A stretch of 64,000 nt of DNA, from positions 140,898 to 204,897 of the forward strand of contig NZ_QNUF01000007.1 of the NCBI RefSeq assembly GCF_003385455.1, in the 5' to 3' direction. Each line of letters begins with the position of its first letter. Within the stretch, counting starts at the first letter, position 1. The translations under genes were made by a program, and so were the position numbers. Under the pieces are notes generated by a model. The model saw nothing but the letters and a program-made list of their open reading frames with translations, was not told the DNA's origin and ran no database searches. This DNA comes from Chryseobacterium rhizosphaerae (GTDB lineage Bacteria; Bacteroidota; Bacteroidia; Flavobacteriales; Weeksellaceae). Shown here piece by piece: positions 1 through 7,977 of the stretch.

Positions 1-1
1 T

Positions 2-502
2 TTATTTTAAAATTAAGATTCTGTTCAGCTCACTTTTAAAACATCCTAAAATGAATTCTGTATAGTATAACTGAGCGTTCAGAGCCTGGGTTTTGGGATG
101 CAGTTCAAGTTTTTTAGTAAGGATTATCTCTCCTTTATAAGAAAATGAGAAATAAGCAAAGATTCTATAGGCAGAACTTCGGATGGGTGTAGAATAGCCT
201 GTAGTAGCAATAGACCAATCGGATTCATATAATTTGGCAACCTTTAAAGCCATCGTTTCGGCAATATTTTCCGAAACGCAGTCACAGTCTTCGGCTTCCT
301 GTTGGTTTACTTTTAATAATCTCACTTTTTCAGGTAAGGTATAAGTAGTCATCCCCCCTTTATAAAACAGGGAAGCACTGGGCATCTGTGAGAAAGCCAA
401 CTGAAGACATCCTGATGTAACGCTTTCAGCCACCGAAATGGTTTCACCAATAGTCATCAGAGACTGACTTATATATTCAAGAAGATTCTGTTGAAATTCC
501 AT
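2..502 (-). CDS. Stand-alone CinA C-terminal domain protein (NMN amidohydrolase-like)
   Basis: The 166-residue protein matches the CinA C-terminal (PncC) domain alone. It has the early AESVTSG segment, corresponding to the AESCTGG motif of the family, followed by the Gly/Thr-rich KGGMTTYT stretch and a later ATTGYS segment. Members of this family deamidate nicotinamide mononucleotide to nicotinic acid mononucleotide in pyridine-nucleotide salvage. The N-terminal molybdopterin-binding-like domain of full CinA is absent. The Cys of the family motif is replaced by Val here, so activity is uncertain. The gene is complete, with its stop codon at positions 2-4. It is transcribed leftwards and has no close operon partner in view. 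A nicotinamidase gene lies about 7 kb away. Confidence 0.72.
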   Translation of the reverse strand: MEFQQNLLEYISQSLMTIGETISVAESVTSGCLQLAFSQMPSASLFYKGGMTTYTLPEKVRLLKVNQQEAEDCDCVSENIAETMALKVAKLYESDWSIATTGYSTPIRSSAYRIFAYFSFSYKGEIILTKKLELHPKTQALNAQLYYTEFILGCFKSELNRILILK

Positions 503-564
503 AGTATTGTATTTTAAATGATTGGGTTAAAAAAAATTGAATATCAGAAGAAGAAACACAATAA

Positions 565-591
565 AAAGCTGCCGAATAAAACTGCAGCTTT
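565..591 (-). terminator. Hairpin terminator of the 128-aa gene
   Basis: An 8-bp perfect stem (AAAGCTGC / GCAGCTTT) encloses a 12-nt loop. On the minus strand a short T-rich run follows. It lies 100 bp downstream of the leftward hypothetical gene at 691-1077 and upstream of the CinA-domain gene, so it probably ends transcription of the former. Confidence 0.6.
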
Positions 592-690
592 AAAAATGTA
601 AACAATACTTAAATGTGATGTGAAGGATATTTTTACTTATGATGGTATACATCTTTTCACTTCCAGATCTCAGGGCTTTCTTGCTTTCCT

Positions 691-1077
691 TTATACTTTA
701 TGATCAGTCTCCAGTATAGCAAGCAGTTTGTTGATACACTCCTCTTCTTTTAATACTTTATAGTAAGCCGTTTTAGCATACAAGGTAAAAGAAGGTGACT
801 CTATTCTTATCTCAGCATCTCCTTCTCTTTTATCCATTATGCTTTGAGTATGAAACTCACGGATATGAAGGATATATTCTTCTATATAATGGTCTATAAC
901 TTTCTTGAAAATGTCACATTTTGCATTGTTCTTTACCTTCTCCAGCGACTTGATGAGAAAAGCAGTAACTCCATAAGAATTGATTATCCGCGGAAATAGG
1001 GATTCATTCTCTATGGCATTATTCTTATCATTCAATCCGGAATGCTGTAAAGTCTCATTTTCAAATATCATATTCAA
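691..1077 (-). CDS. Hypothetical cytosolic protein, 128 aa
   Basis: I do not recognise this protein. It has no signal peptide, membrane segment or Cys motif. It begins with an Asn/Glu-rich stretch, and the rest is predicted mostly helical (for example the segments around FLIKSLEKV and the Lys/Glu-rich C-terminus). It stands alone, transcribed leftwards, with a hairpin terminator downstream. The coding frame has normal codon use for the window, which supports a real gene. Confidence 0.55.
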   Translation of the reverse strand: MNMIFENETLQHSGLNDKNNAIENESLFPRIINSYGVTAFLIKSLEKVKNNAKCDIFKKVIDHYIEEYILHIREFHTQSIMDKREGDAEIRIESPSFTLYAKTAYYKVLKEEECINKLLAILETDHKV

Positions 1078-1242
1078 ACAGGGTTATTAGACATCTTGTT
1101 ATTATTCAAATGTACTTCTATATAACTCACATTTTTATGATTTGAGTCATATACTTAGAATATCATATAGTATTCCCTTCCTTTTTAATTGATTATCAAC
1201 TTTAATTACAAAAAAACTTAAAAGTTGTAAGTAAGCAGATTT

Positions 1243-1280
1243 TAAATAAAAAAAAGATAGATACCTTTTCAGTATCTATC
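1243..1280 (-). terminator. Terminator of the EamA transporter gene
   Basis: A perfect 9-bp stem (GATAGATAC / GTATCTATC) has a 7-nt loop. On the minus strand it is followed by a run of eight T. It lies about 30 bp past the stop of the transporter gene. Confidence 0.85.
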
Positions 1281-1312
1281 CTATTCAAGAGAGTTGGTGC
1301 AGATATCACTTG

Positions 1313-2206
1313 CTATTTCGCAAATTTCTTAGTCCCGGCAACACATAAAATTACCCCTATTGTAACTCCCAGCATTCCTATACTTACCTGCTCATGAAGA
1401 AGCCAGGCAGCCAATGCCAGGCCAAAGAATGGCTGAAGCAGCTGTAGCTGACCTACTGTTGCAATACCTCCCTGTGCCAGGCCTTTATACCAAAATATAA
1501 AGCCGATAAACATGCTGAAAAGAGAAATATAAGCCAGACCAAACCATCCCTGAAAACTCACATTCTGAATATCCTCAGGAAAATAAATAAAAAATAAAGG
1601 AATCATAATTGGCAATGCCAGCACCAAAGCCCAGGAAATCACCTGCCAGCCCCCTAAAGTTTTGGAAAGTTTAGCACCTTCAGCGTAGCCCATACCACAT
1701 AAAATAACCGCAAGAAGCATCAGAATATCACCAATGGGAGAAGCCGATATTCCTTGTGAAACTGCATATCCAATTACGAGCAAGCTTCCTACAATGGAAA
1801 ACAACCAAAATACAGGATGAGGCCTTTCACCACCACGCAAAACTCCAAAGATTGCTGTAGCCAAGGGAAGCATTCCAAGAAATACAATAGAGTGTGCCGA
1901 AGTAAGATATTGAAGAGCCAATGCAGAAAGAAGCGGAAAGCCTACCACACAGCCAAGGGAAACCAAAAGTAATGGCACCAGATCTTTCTTAACAGGACGT
2001 TTTTCTTTACCAAGCCATAATACAATAAGAGCTAGTACTCCTGCTACCGCTGCACGAACAATCGTTACAAAAGTAGGACTCATTTCCATCACCGCTAATT
2101 TTGTTGCTGGTAATCCACCACTAAATAGCACTACGCCAATAAAACCATTAATCCAGCCGCTTATATTTTCATCTTTTGATAATTGTTTTGTCATCATTTT
2201 ATTCAA
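1313..2206 (-). CDS. DMT superfamily (EamA) transporter
   Basis: The 297-residue protein has about ten hydrophobic segments arranged as two EamA repeats. The first runs from roughly residue 20 to 145 and the second from about 155 to 290. It is a typical inner-membrane drug/metabolite exporter of the RhaT/YdcZ-like class; the substrate cannot be read from sequence. It is divergent from a MocR-type regulator starting 89 bp away. This is the classical arrangement in which a MocR protein controls its neighbour, so I infer that the transporter is its target. The chosen ATG is one of several closely spaced Met codons (MNKMMTKQ), so the exact start may be a few residues later. Confidence 0.88.
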   Translation of the reverse strand: MNKMMTKQLSKDENISGWINGFIGVVLFSGGLPATKLAVMEMSPTFVTIVRAAVAGVLALIVLWLGKEKRPVKKDLVPLLLVSLGCVVGFPLLSALALQYLTSAHSIVFLGMLPLATAIFGVLRGGERPHPVFWLFSIVGSLLVIGYAVSQGISASPIGDILMLLAVILCGMGYAEGAKLSKTLGGWQVISWALVLALPIMIPLFFIYFPEDIQNVSFQGWFGLAYISLFSMFIGFIFWYKGLAQGGIATVGQLQLLQPFFGLALAAWLLHEQVSIGMLGVTIGVILCVAGTKKFAK

Positions 2207-2248
2207 ACTTTTAATTAATAGTTCAAAATTAGAAAGGTAAATTCAATA

Positions 2249-2286
2249 AACACAGTCTCAGTTTTGTATATTTGCATGAACACAGT
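2249..2286. promoter_or_regulatory. Direct repeat AACACAGT in the divergent EamA/MocR region
   Basis: Two copies of AACACAGT start 30 bp apart, at 2249-2256 and 2279-2286. They flank a -7-like element TATATTTG at 2267-2274 in front of the MocR gene. MocR regulators often bind direct repeats around the divergent promoter. The repeat is seen directly; that it is the operator is inference. Confidence 0.45.
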
Positions 2287-2294
2287 TTAAGAAA

Positions 2295-3707
2295 ATGAGC
2301 AGAGAATTTTTATATACAGAAATAGCAGACGGTATCGCCAATCAAATCAGAAATGGTATTTTAAAGGCTGGAGACAAGCTTCCGTCCGTAAGAATGCTAT
2401 GCAGTGAACATCAGGTAAGCATGAATACTGCAAAAAGGGTTTTCCTGGAACTTGAATCTCAGTCACTGGTTGAATCAAAACCTCAATCCGGTTATTTTGT
2501 AAGCCAGCTCCTATCTGTAAAACTCCCGTTGCCTGAAGTAAGCCGTCCTTCTCTAATGGCGAATAATGATGAACCGGATGAGTTGATCAGTAAAGTATAT
2601 GAAAATATGGGACGGAAAGATCTTACTTTCTTTTCTATCGGTATTCCCTCCGGAGGCCTCCTTCCTCAGGCTAAGCTTAAAAAGGAAATTATCAATGCAA
2701 CACGGGAATTAAAAGACGGAGGAACAGAATATGAAGAACTTCAGGGAAATCTTAAACTCAGAAGGATGATTGCGATACGCTCTTTACAATGGGGCGGAAA
2801 CCTTAATGAAAAAGATCTTATCACCACCAACGGGGGAATGAATGCCTTATCCTTCTGTCTTATGGCATTGGGAAAACCCGGAGACACTATTGCCATTGAA
2901 AGCCCTTGTTATCCGGGGATTTTACAGCTGGCCAACGGATTGGGATTAAAAGTACTGGAACTTCCCACCCACCCTACAACTGGAATAGAAATTGCAGCCC
3001 TAAAAAAACTTATTCCGAAGATTGATCTGTGTCTGTTAATTCCCAACTTTAACTCTCCTCTTGGAAGCTGTATGCCTGATGAAAATAAAAAAGAAGTCGT
3101 ACGAATTCTTTCTGAAAATGATATTCCTCTCATTGAAGATGATGTCTATGGAGATCTTTATTTTGGAGCTTCCCGCCCCAAATGCTGTAAATCTTTTGAT
3201 AAAGATGGAAGTGTTCTTTACTGTAGCTCAATATCCAAAACATTAGCTCCAGGCTATCGTGTGGGATGGATTGCTCCCGGAAAATATAAAGATAAAATAC
3301 TCAAACTTAAACTCCTGCACTCTACTTCTTCTATTTCTATTGTCAATGAAGCGGTAGCCAATTTCCTGAAGTCGGGAAGATATGAGAAACATTTGCAGCA
3401 GCTCCGCAAAACACTGCAGACTAATTACCAGAACTATGTGCAAACCATTGCAGAATCTTTCCCTGAAGGCACCAAAACAAGCCGTCCACAGGGAGGATTG
3501 TCTCTGTGGGTAGAATTTGATAAGAATATCCGAACTACAGAACTTTATGATCTCGCGATTAAGCAGAACATAAGTATTGCTCCCGGCAGGATGTTTACCT
3601 TTCAGGAGCAGTTTGAAAACTGTATGAGACTTTGTATAGGACTTCCATGGTCGGAAGAAACCCAGGCAAAACTCAGACAGATCGGAACTCTTGCAAAAAA
3701 GATTTAA
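2295..3707 (+). CDS. MocR-family regulator (GntR HTH fused to aminotransferase fold)
   Basis: The 470-residue protein has an N-terminal GntR winged helix (about residues 5-75, with GDKLPSVR and VSMNTAKRVF). A linker leads to a class I/II aminotransferase-like domain (about 110-468). The PLP-binding region is present: IEDDVYGDLYF, then SSISKTLAPGYRVGW, whose Lys should form the Schiff base. Such proteins use PLP or an amine ligand as effector and regulate neighbouring transport or vitamin B6/amino-acid genes. It is divergent from the EamA transporter. Enzymatic aminotransferase activity cannot be excluded but is uncommon in this family. Confidence 0.9.
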   Translation: MSREFLYTEIADGIANQIRNGILKAGDKLPSVRMLCSEHQVSMNTAKRVFLELESQSLVESKPQSGYFVSQLLSVKLPLPEVSRPSLMANNDEPDELISKVYENMGRKDLTFFSIGIPSGGLLPQAKLKKEIINATRELKDGGTEYEELQGNLKLRRMIAIRSLQWGGNLNEKDLITTNGGMNALSFCLMALGKPGDTIAIESPCYPGILQLANGLGLKVLELPTHPTTGIEIAALKKLIPKIDLCLLIPNFNSPLGSCMPDENKKEVVRILSENDIPLIEDDVYGDLYFGASRPKCCKSFDKDGSVLYCSSISKTLAPGYRVGWIAPGKYKDKILKLKLLHSTSSISIVNEAVANFLKSGRYEKHLQQLRKTLQTNYQNYVQTIAESFPEGTKTSRPQGGLSLWVEFDKNIRTTELYDLAIKQNISIAPGRMFTFQEQFENCMRLCIGLPWSEETQAKLRQIGTLAKKI

Positions 3708-3713
3708 TACTTG

Positions 3714-4310
3714 TTATTTATTATCCGGAACGAAATTTTTTCTCGCCAGTTCTTTTCTTACACGGCTTAAACTCTCGGGAGTAATCCCCAGATAAGAGGC
3801 AATCATCCATTGAGGGACTCTCAGCAGCAGATCAGGATACATTTTGATAAATTTCATGTATCTTTCTTCTGCTGTTTCACCCAGTAAAGAATTGATCCTG
3901 TTCTGTAAACTCCGGATATGCTTCTGCAGCAAAAAATCACTTCGTTCAATACTGTTCGGAAATTGCTCTACCAGTTTATTGAAGAAATCAGGATGGAGAA
4001 AAAGCACTTCGGAATCTTCCACCGCTTCTATGTAATAATTGGATTTCTCATTAAAGTATAAACTGCTTCGGTCAGAGATCAACCAGCTTTCAGGAGCAAA
4101 CTGAATAATATGTTCCTTTCCGTTTTTATCAATGGAATACATCTTAATAAGCCCTTTTTCTACAAAGAATATATGCCTGCATATTTCACCATACTGAAGC
4201 AGAAACTGATTCTTAGGAATTTTCTTTGCTTCATAATGCAGGCTGCAGGTGTTCACATTTTGAATAGGAACATTTAATACTTTGGCTAAATAATTATTAA
4301 TATTCTTCAT
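3714..4310 (-). CDS. Crp/Fnr-family transcriptional regulator
   Basis: The 198-residue protein has an N-terminal cyclic-nucleotide-binding-type beta barrel (about residues 20-120, with the GEICRHIFFVEKG segment). A short C-terminal helix-turn-helix follows (about 160-195, WMIASYLGITPESLSRVR). There is no Fnr-type Cys cluster, so oxygen sensing through Fe-S is unlikely. It is the last gene of a four-gene leftward operon: its start overlaps the stop of the YtxJ-like gene by one base. That context suggests it responds to thiol or electrophile stress or regulates the operon. The effector is unknown. Confidence 0.85.
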   Translation of the reverse strand: MKNINNYLAKVLNVPIQNVNTCSLHYEAKKIPKNQFLLQYGEICRHIFFVEKGLIKMYSIDKNGKEHIIQFAPESWLISDRSSLYFNEKSNYYIEAVEDSEVLFLHPDFFNKLVEQFPNSIERSDFLLQKHIRSLQNRINSLLGETAEERYMKFIKMYPDLLLRVPQWMIASYLGITPESLSRVRKELARKNFVPDNK

Positions 4311-4687
4311 TATATAATCTGGCTTAAAGAAATATCCTCGTGCGAAGCACTTTTAACGGATTTTCCGTTCTCTATAATGATTAATTGTGGGCTTTCATGT
4401 CTTACTTCAAGAATCTCAGCAATTTTATTTGAAAGAGCCCTGTAAGCTAGCAGATCCAGGTAGTATAATTCTACTTTCGGATCTGAATTTTCAACTTCTT
4501 TTTCAAAATTCCTTAAAACAGTCCTGCTGATAAAGCAACCTGTTGAATGTTTAAATACAGCTATTTTATGGTGGAAAGAACTCTCAATGGCTTTCGCCAG
4601 ATCTTCTTCAGATTCTATCTTTTTCCAGAAAGATTTTTGATCAGGGGTTTCGCTTTTTCCTCCAAATATTTTATCAAAAAAACTCAT
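4310..4687 (-). CDS. ytxJ: YtxJ-like bacillithiol-system redox protein
   Basis: The 125-residue protein has a thioredoxin-like fold. The active-site region is HSTGCFISR, matching the single-Cys (monothiol) motif of YtxJ, which is proposed as a bacilliredoxin-type protein. A cis-Pro-like segment (HESPQLIII) follows near residue 98. It would act in the cytosol on bacillithiol-mixed disulfides. It overlaps the upstream DUF1569 gene by 4 nt (ATGA) and the downstream Crp/Fnr gene by 1 nt, so the genes are probably translationally coupled. Family knowledge supports the bacillithiol link; biosynthesis genes are not in this window. Confidence 0.8.
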   Translation of the reverse strand: MSFFDKIFGGKSETPDQKSFWKKIESEEDLAKAIESSFHHKIAVFKHSTGCFISRTVLRNFEKEVENSDPKVELYYLDLLAYRALSNKIAEILEVRHESPQLIIIENGKSVKSASHEDISLSQII

Positions 4688-5145
4688 ACATTAAATTGTT
4701 TTAAATGATGATCAAGATGTTTATATTCTAAAAATTTCCAGTCTTTTTCAGTCATGTTTCCAAATAGTCTGTGATGGTCCGGCAGCTCTTTATGTATACA
4801 GGCCTTCCGGAACTCCTCCAGCGTTTTCAGTAGATTGGTTTTTGATTCATCAAAATCACACTCAAAATTAACGATTAGTTTTTGAAAAGTAGGCATGTTT
4901 CTGGGAATTCCATTATTGAAAACATACATTTCTATTTTCGTGACGATCCCAATTACCCTGAAAAAAGGATTAATACGCGGAAGCTCAACCCTTTTTAACG
5001 CCACCTGAAGAACGAGATCACAATGTCTGAACATTTGACACACGTTCATCTTTCCCCATTTTCCCTGGGAATTTTCAGATAATTTGGAAATCCGGTCTAT
5101 AATTTCCTCGAAATAAATGGGATTATTAAAGCTTTTTTTTACCAA
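4684..5145 (-). CDS. DUF1569 (DinB-like fold) protein
   Basis: The 153-residue protein resembles DUF1569, a DinB/YfiT-like four-helix bundle. It has a CQMFRHCDLVL segment near residue 40 and a terminal HLDHHLKQF motif, whose His residues are candidates for a metal site. The function is not established; related proteins are thiol-dependent transferases or metal-dependent hydrolases. It lies between the BstA-like and YtxJ-like genes with overlaps at both ends, so it very likely works in the same process. Confidence 0.72.
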   Translation of the reverse strand: MVKKSFNNPIYFEEIIDRISKLSENSQGKWGKMNVCQMFRHCDLVLQVALKRVELPRINPFFRVIGIVTKIEMYVFNNGIPRNMPTFQKLIVNFECDFDESKTNLLKTLEEFRKACIHKELPDHHRLFGNMTEKDWKFLEYKHLDHHLKQFNV

Positions 5146-5675
5146 CCTTTTTCTTTCTTCAGATTTTCGATATGGGCAAAATGATGGTCACAATGCCATG
5201 CATACAAAGCAAGACTGCTTCTCAGGTCGTAATTCCGATGGTGCTCCGGATGATGAAAAGTTCGCTCAAACTGTTTATTGGTAAGGCTTTTAAGAAGAAC
5301 AACCCATCTTTGGTGAGTTCCTTTCAATATTCTCATCGCCGGTTTTACAGGCATATGAAAGCTGTCCTGAAGCTCAGCCCATTGAGCCTCATCATAAGGT
5401 TTAATAGTTGGGTTATCTTCTGTAAGCGCCAGTTTAAACCGAATAAAACTATTCATATGACTGTCTGAAAGATGATTCACAAGCTGTCTTACCGTCCACC
5501 CTCCTTCTCTGTACGGAGTATCCAGCTGATCGTCCGTAAAGTGTTCAATGAGGTTTTTCAGTCTCCCGGGAAAATCTTTAATCACCTTGATATACGTATC
5601 CAAAGTCGTGTCACAAATATTTTCCGGAACTTCAAACTGTCCTATTGGAAATTTTTTGTTCTCTAAATCACTCAT
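5139..5675 (-). CDS. bstA: BstA/YfiT-like bacillithiol S-transferase (DinB superfamily)
   Basis: The 178-residue protein matches YfiT/BstA from start to end. It has the WTVRQLVNHLSDSH segment near residue 60-73 and the C-terminal WHCDHHFAHI segment, which together supply the three metal-binding His of the family. BstA proteins conjugate bacillithiol to electrophiles and antibiotics or act as metal-dependent hydrolases. It is the first gene of the four-gene leftward operon. A palindrome lies 31 bp upstream of its start codon and could influence its promoter. Confidence 0.82.
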   Translation of the reverse strand: MSDLENKKFPIGQFEVPENICDTTLDTYIKVIKDFPGRLKNLIEHFTDDQLDTPYREGGWTVRQLVNHLSDSHMNSFIRFKLALTEDNPTIKPYDEAQWAELQDSFHMPVKPAMRILKGTHQRWVVLLKSLTNKQFERTFHHPEHHRNYDLRSSLALYAWHCDHHFAHIENLKKEKGW

Positions 5676-5705
5676 TGCTCATAGCTTTAATTTTTAATAT
5701 GGCCT

Positions 5706-5735
5706 ATTTGTCCGATAATTCGGTTTTGGACAAAT
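5706..5735. promoter_or_regulatory. Inverted repeat ATTTGTCC-N14-GGACAAAT (duplicate copy)
   Basis: A perfect 8-bp inverted repeat has a 14-nt spacer. The same sequence and spacing recur at 7155-7184 in front of the intact nicotinamidase gene. Here it lies between the bstA operon and a truncated nicotinamidase start. The -7 region that follows is decayed: about 8 bp is deleted relative to the intact copy and the TAnnTTTG box reads CAGGTTTG. Confidence 0.6.
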
Positions 5736-5776
5736 TTTCAGGTTTGTAAATGTATCAAAATTCGAGAAATCTATAT

Positions 5777-5827
5777 ATGAAAAAAGCGTTAATTGTACTT
5801 ATTCCAAAAGATATCTTCACTGAATAA
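5777..5827 (+). pseudogene. Truncated 5' end of a nicotinamidase gene
   Basis: The first codons read MKKALIVL, nearly the same as MKKALIIV of the intact nicotinamidase gene at 7234. The frame then diverges and stops after 16 codons. The upstream about 70 bp (palindrome, TATCAAAA, TTCGAGAAATCTA) also match the intact locus. It is a remnant of duplication or rearrangement rather than a working gene. Confidence 0.7.
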
Positions 5828-5858
5828 AAAAAAGCTCCAATTCTATAAAATTGAAGCT
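5825..5858 (-). terminator. Terminator of the DEAD-box helicase gene
   Basis: A stem AGCTCCAATT / AATTGAAGCT (one mismatch) has a 6-nt loop. On the minus strand it is followed by eight T. It is located 22 bp past the helicase stop codon. Confidence 0.8.
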
Positions 5859-5879
5859 CTGTTTATTGTAATGAAGGTA

Positions 5880-7022
5880 TTAATAGCCATGCAGATCAAT
5901 ACCCTCTGTTCTTTGTAAGGTCACTTTTTTGCCCATTTTCTTCTGAATTACCCGGAAATGCTGCAGTTCATCATCCGTCAGAATAGAAATAGCAGTACCT
6001 TTTTCGTTGGCACGGCCAGTCCTACCGATACGGTGGATATAGTCTAAAGGCGAACGCGGCAATTCATAATTGATCACACAAGGAAGAGACTCGATATGAA
6101 TCCCACGACCAATTAAGTCCGTAGCCACTAAAATCTGAGCTCCGTTTACTTTAAATTCCTCTAAGTTGTTTCTACGGGCACCTTGTGACTTCTGGCTGTG
6201 AATAGCCACTGCTTTAATTTTATTCTTTTTAAGTTTCTCCACCAAATTATCGGCAGATCTTGTAGAGGAAACAAAGATCAAAGCTTTTTCCACTTTCTTT
6301 TCTTTGATCAGATATCGTAAGAAAGGCCCTTTATTTTCCGGAGAAACATGATATGCCAGCTGTTCAATATGATCAATTTCAACTTCCTCTTTTTTTATTT
6401 CAATAATAGTAGGATTAATGGATAAACGTTCTTTCATTTCAGAAACTTTATCATTTAAAGTTGCCGAAAACAAAATTGTCTGTTTTACCACAGGCATTAA
6501 ACCGAAAAGCTTATTCATTTCTTCCCCAAAGCCCAGCTGAAACATTTTGTCCGCTTCATCAATTACCAAATGCTGAATACCTGAAATACTCAATGCATTA
6601 TGATCAATTAAGTCTAATAAACGTCCCGGAGTAGCGATCAGTACTTCCACTCCAAACATTCCCTTCATCTGTGGATTGATAGAAACACCTCCATAAACAG
6701 CCATTGTACGGATTTCCCGCTTCAGGTTTTCTGTAAAAGCTCTGAACACTTCATCAATCTGAATAGCTAATTCACGCGTAGGAACCAATATGAGAACCTG
6801 AACATTACGGTCTTTTTTAACTTCTGCATTCTGCAATTTTTCTAAAATAGGCATTACAAAACAAGCCGTTTTCCCGGAACCTGTCTGTGCAATTCCCATC
6901 AGATCTTTACCTTGCAGGATAACAGGAACAGCCTGCTCCTGAATAGGAAATGGTTTTAAATACCCCAGTTTGTTAACAGAACGAATAATATTGTGTGATA
7001 ATCCTAAAGACTCAAATGACAT
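5880..7022 (-). CDS. DEAD-box ATP-dependent RNA helicase
   Basis: The 380-residue protein carries the helicase motifs in order: Q motif (FPIQEQAVP, about residue 25), motif I AQTGSGKT, Ia PTRELA, Ib TPGRLLD, II DEAD, III SAT, V ATDLIGRGI and VI HRIGRTGR. It would unwind structured RNA in ribosome assembly or mRNA turnover. It is short, essentially the two RecA domains with no basic C-terminal tail, which many flavobacterial paralogues carry. It sits between the truncated and intact copies of the nicotinamidase 5' region, so it may have been part of, or inserted into, that rearrangement. Confidence 0.93.
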   Translation of the reverse strand: MSFESLGLSHNIIRSVNKLGYLKPFPIQEQAVPVILQGKDLMGIAQTGSGKTACFVMPILEKLQNAEVKKDRNVQVLILVPTRELAIQIDEVFRAFTENLKREIRTMAVYGGVSINPQMKGMFGVEVLIATPGRLLDLIDHNALSISGIQHLVIDEADKMFQLGFGEEMNKLFGLMPVVKQTILFSATLNDKVSEMKERLSINPTIIEIKKEEVEIDHIEQLAYHVSPENKGPFLRYLIKEKKVEKALIFVSSTRSADNLVEKLKKNKIKAVAIHSQKSQGARRNNLEEFKVNGAQILVATDLIGRGIHIESLPCVINYELPRSPLDYIHRIGRTGRANEKGTAISILTDDELQHFRVIQKKMGKKVTLQRTEGIDLHGY

Positions 7023-7154
7023 AAAAATACTTATTTACTGCAAAGATAAGCTATTGAAATTTGGTTTACCCTTCGAAACAGAATACCTGTAGACAAAGTT
7101 TAATTATTTTAAATGCTGCCCTTCATTCTATCAGTTTAAAAAAATATTTTGCCG

Positions 7155-7202
7155 ATTTGTCCGATAATTCTATTTTGGACAAATTTTTGCCTGTTAGTTT
7201 TG
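7155..7202 (+). promoter_or_regulatory. Nicotinamidase promoter overlapped by an inverted repeat
   Basis: The palindrome ATTTGTCC-N14-GGACAAAT spans 7155-7184. A Bacteroidota-type promoter can be read here: TTTTG at 7173-7177 (-33), then 17 bp, then TAGTTTTG at 7195-7202 (-7), about 30 bp before the ATG. The right arm of the palindrome overlaps the -33 element, as expected of a repressor operator. The sequence is seen; the regulator is unknown. Confidence 0.6.
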
Positions 7203-7233
7203 TAAATTTATCAAAAATTCGAGAAATCTAAAT

Positions 7234-7839
7234 ATGAAAAAAGCGCTAATAATAGTCGATGTACAGAATGATTTTTGTGAAGGCGGATCACTTGCAGTAC
7301 CTGGATCTGGAGAGATCATTCCTTATATCAACCTTTTGATGGAGGAAAATGAATATGACCAGATTGTTTTGACGCAGGATTGGCATCCTGTAGGCCATAA
7401 AAGTTTTGCAAGCAGCAATAATAGAAAAGTTGGTGAAAGCATTATTTTAAATAGTGTTCCCCAGTTTATGTGGCCAGATCACTGTATCCAGGGAACTTTC
7501 GGAGCAGAATTCCATAAAGATCTGAACAGAGACAAGGTAACCCATATCATACAGAAAGGAAAAAATATTGAAATAGATAGCTATAGCGGTTTTCAGGACA
7601 ACAACCATTTTATGAAAACCGGATTGGATGATTTCTTGAAATATCACGATATTCAATTGGTAGAAATCGTTGGCCTGGCAATGGACTACTGTGTGAAATT
7701 CACTTGTCTGGATGCTGTTGCCAATGGATATGTTACCTGTTTACATTTTAACGGAACCCGTGCTGTAAATGTAAAACCTGATAACGGCAGAGATGCTATC
7801 TATGAAATGATTGAGAAAGGGGTAACCGTACTGGGATAG
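7234..7839 (+). CDS. pncA: Nicotinamidase (isochorismatase-like hydrolase)
   Basis: The 201-residue protein is a PncA-type nicotinamidase/pyrazinamidase, converting nicotinamide to nicotinate for NAD salvage. Catalytic Asp9 lies in the IIVDVQNDF start. The metal site DWHPVGH is at 49-55. The nucleophile Cys is in GLAMDYCVKFT near residue 158. It is monocistronic, with its own promoter and operator-like palindrome upstream and a bidirectional terminator downstream. The 5' end of this gene is duplicated 1.46 kb upstream. Confidence 0.93.
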   Translation: MKKALIIVDVQNDFCEGGSLAVPGSGEIIPYINLLMEENEYDQIVLTQDWHPVGHKSFASSNNRKVGESIILNSVPQFMWPDHCIQGTFGAEFHKDLNRDKVTHIIQKGKNIEIDSYSGFQDNNHFMKTGLDDFLKYHDIQLVEIVGLAMDYCVKFTCLDAVANGYVTCLHFNGTRAVNVKPDNGRDAIYEMIEKGVTVLG

Positions 7840-7866
7840 TTCTAAATCAAGCTTAGACAAAAACAT

Positions 7867-7903
7867 AAAAAAACGCACAGAATAAACTTCTATGCGTTTT
7901 TTA
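7867..7903. terminator. Bidirectional terminator between pncA and the pseudouridine synthase
   Basis: The arms AAAAAACGCA (7868-7877) and TGCGTTTTTT (7893-7902) form a hairpin. It has A/T tracts on both sides and can therefore serve both converging genes. Confidence 0.75.
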
Positions 7904-7977
7904 TGCAGTACTTAAAATTACAATTTAAAAACAGAATAAAGCATGAGCCAAAGCCCACAGCTTATTATTCATCATTT

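Noticed and set aside
3061..3246. Small frames inside the MocR gene
   Set aside because: They are alternative frames within a well-supported aminotransferase-like domain.
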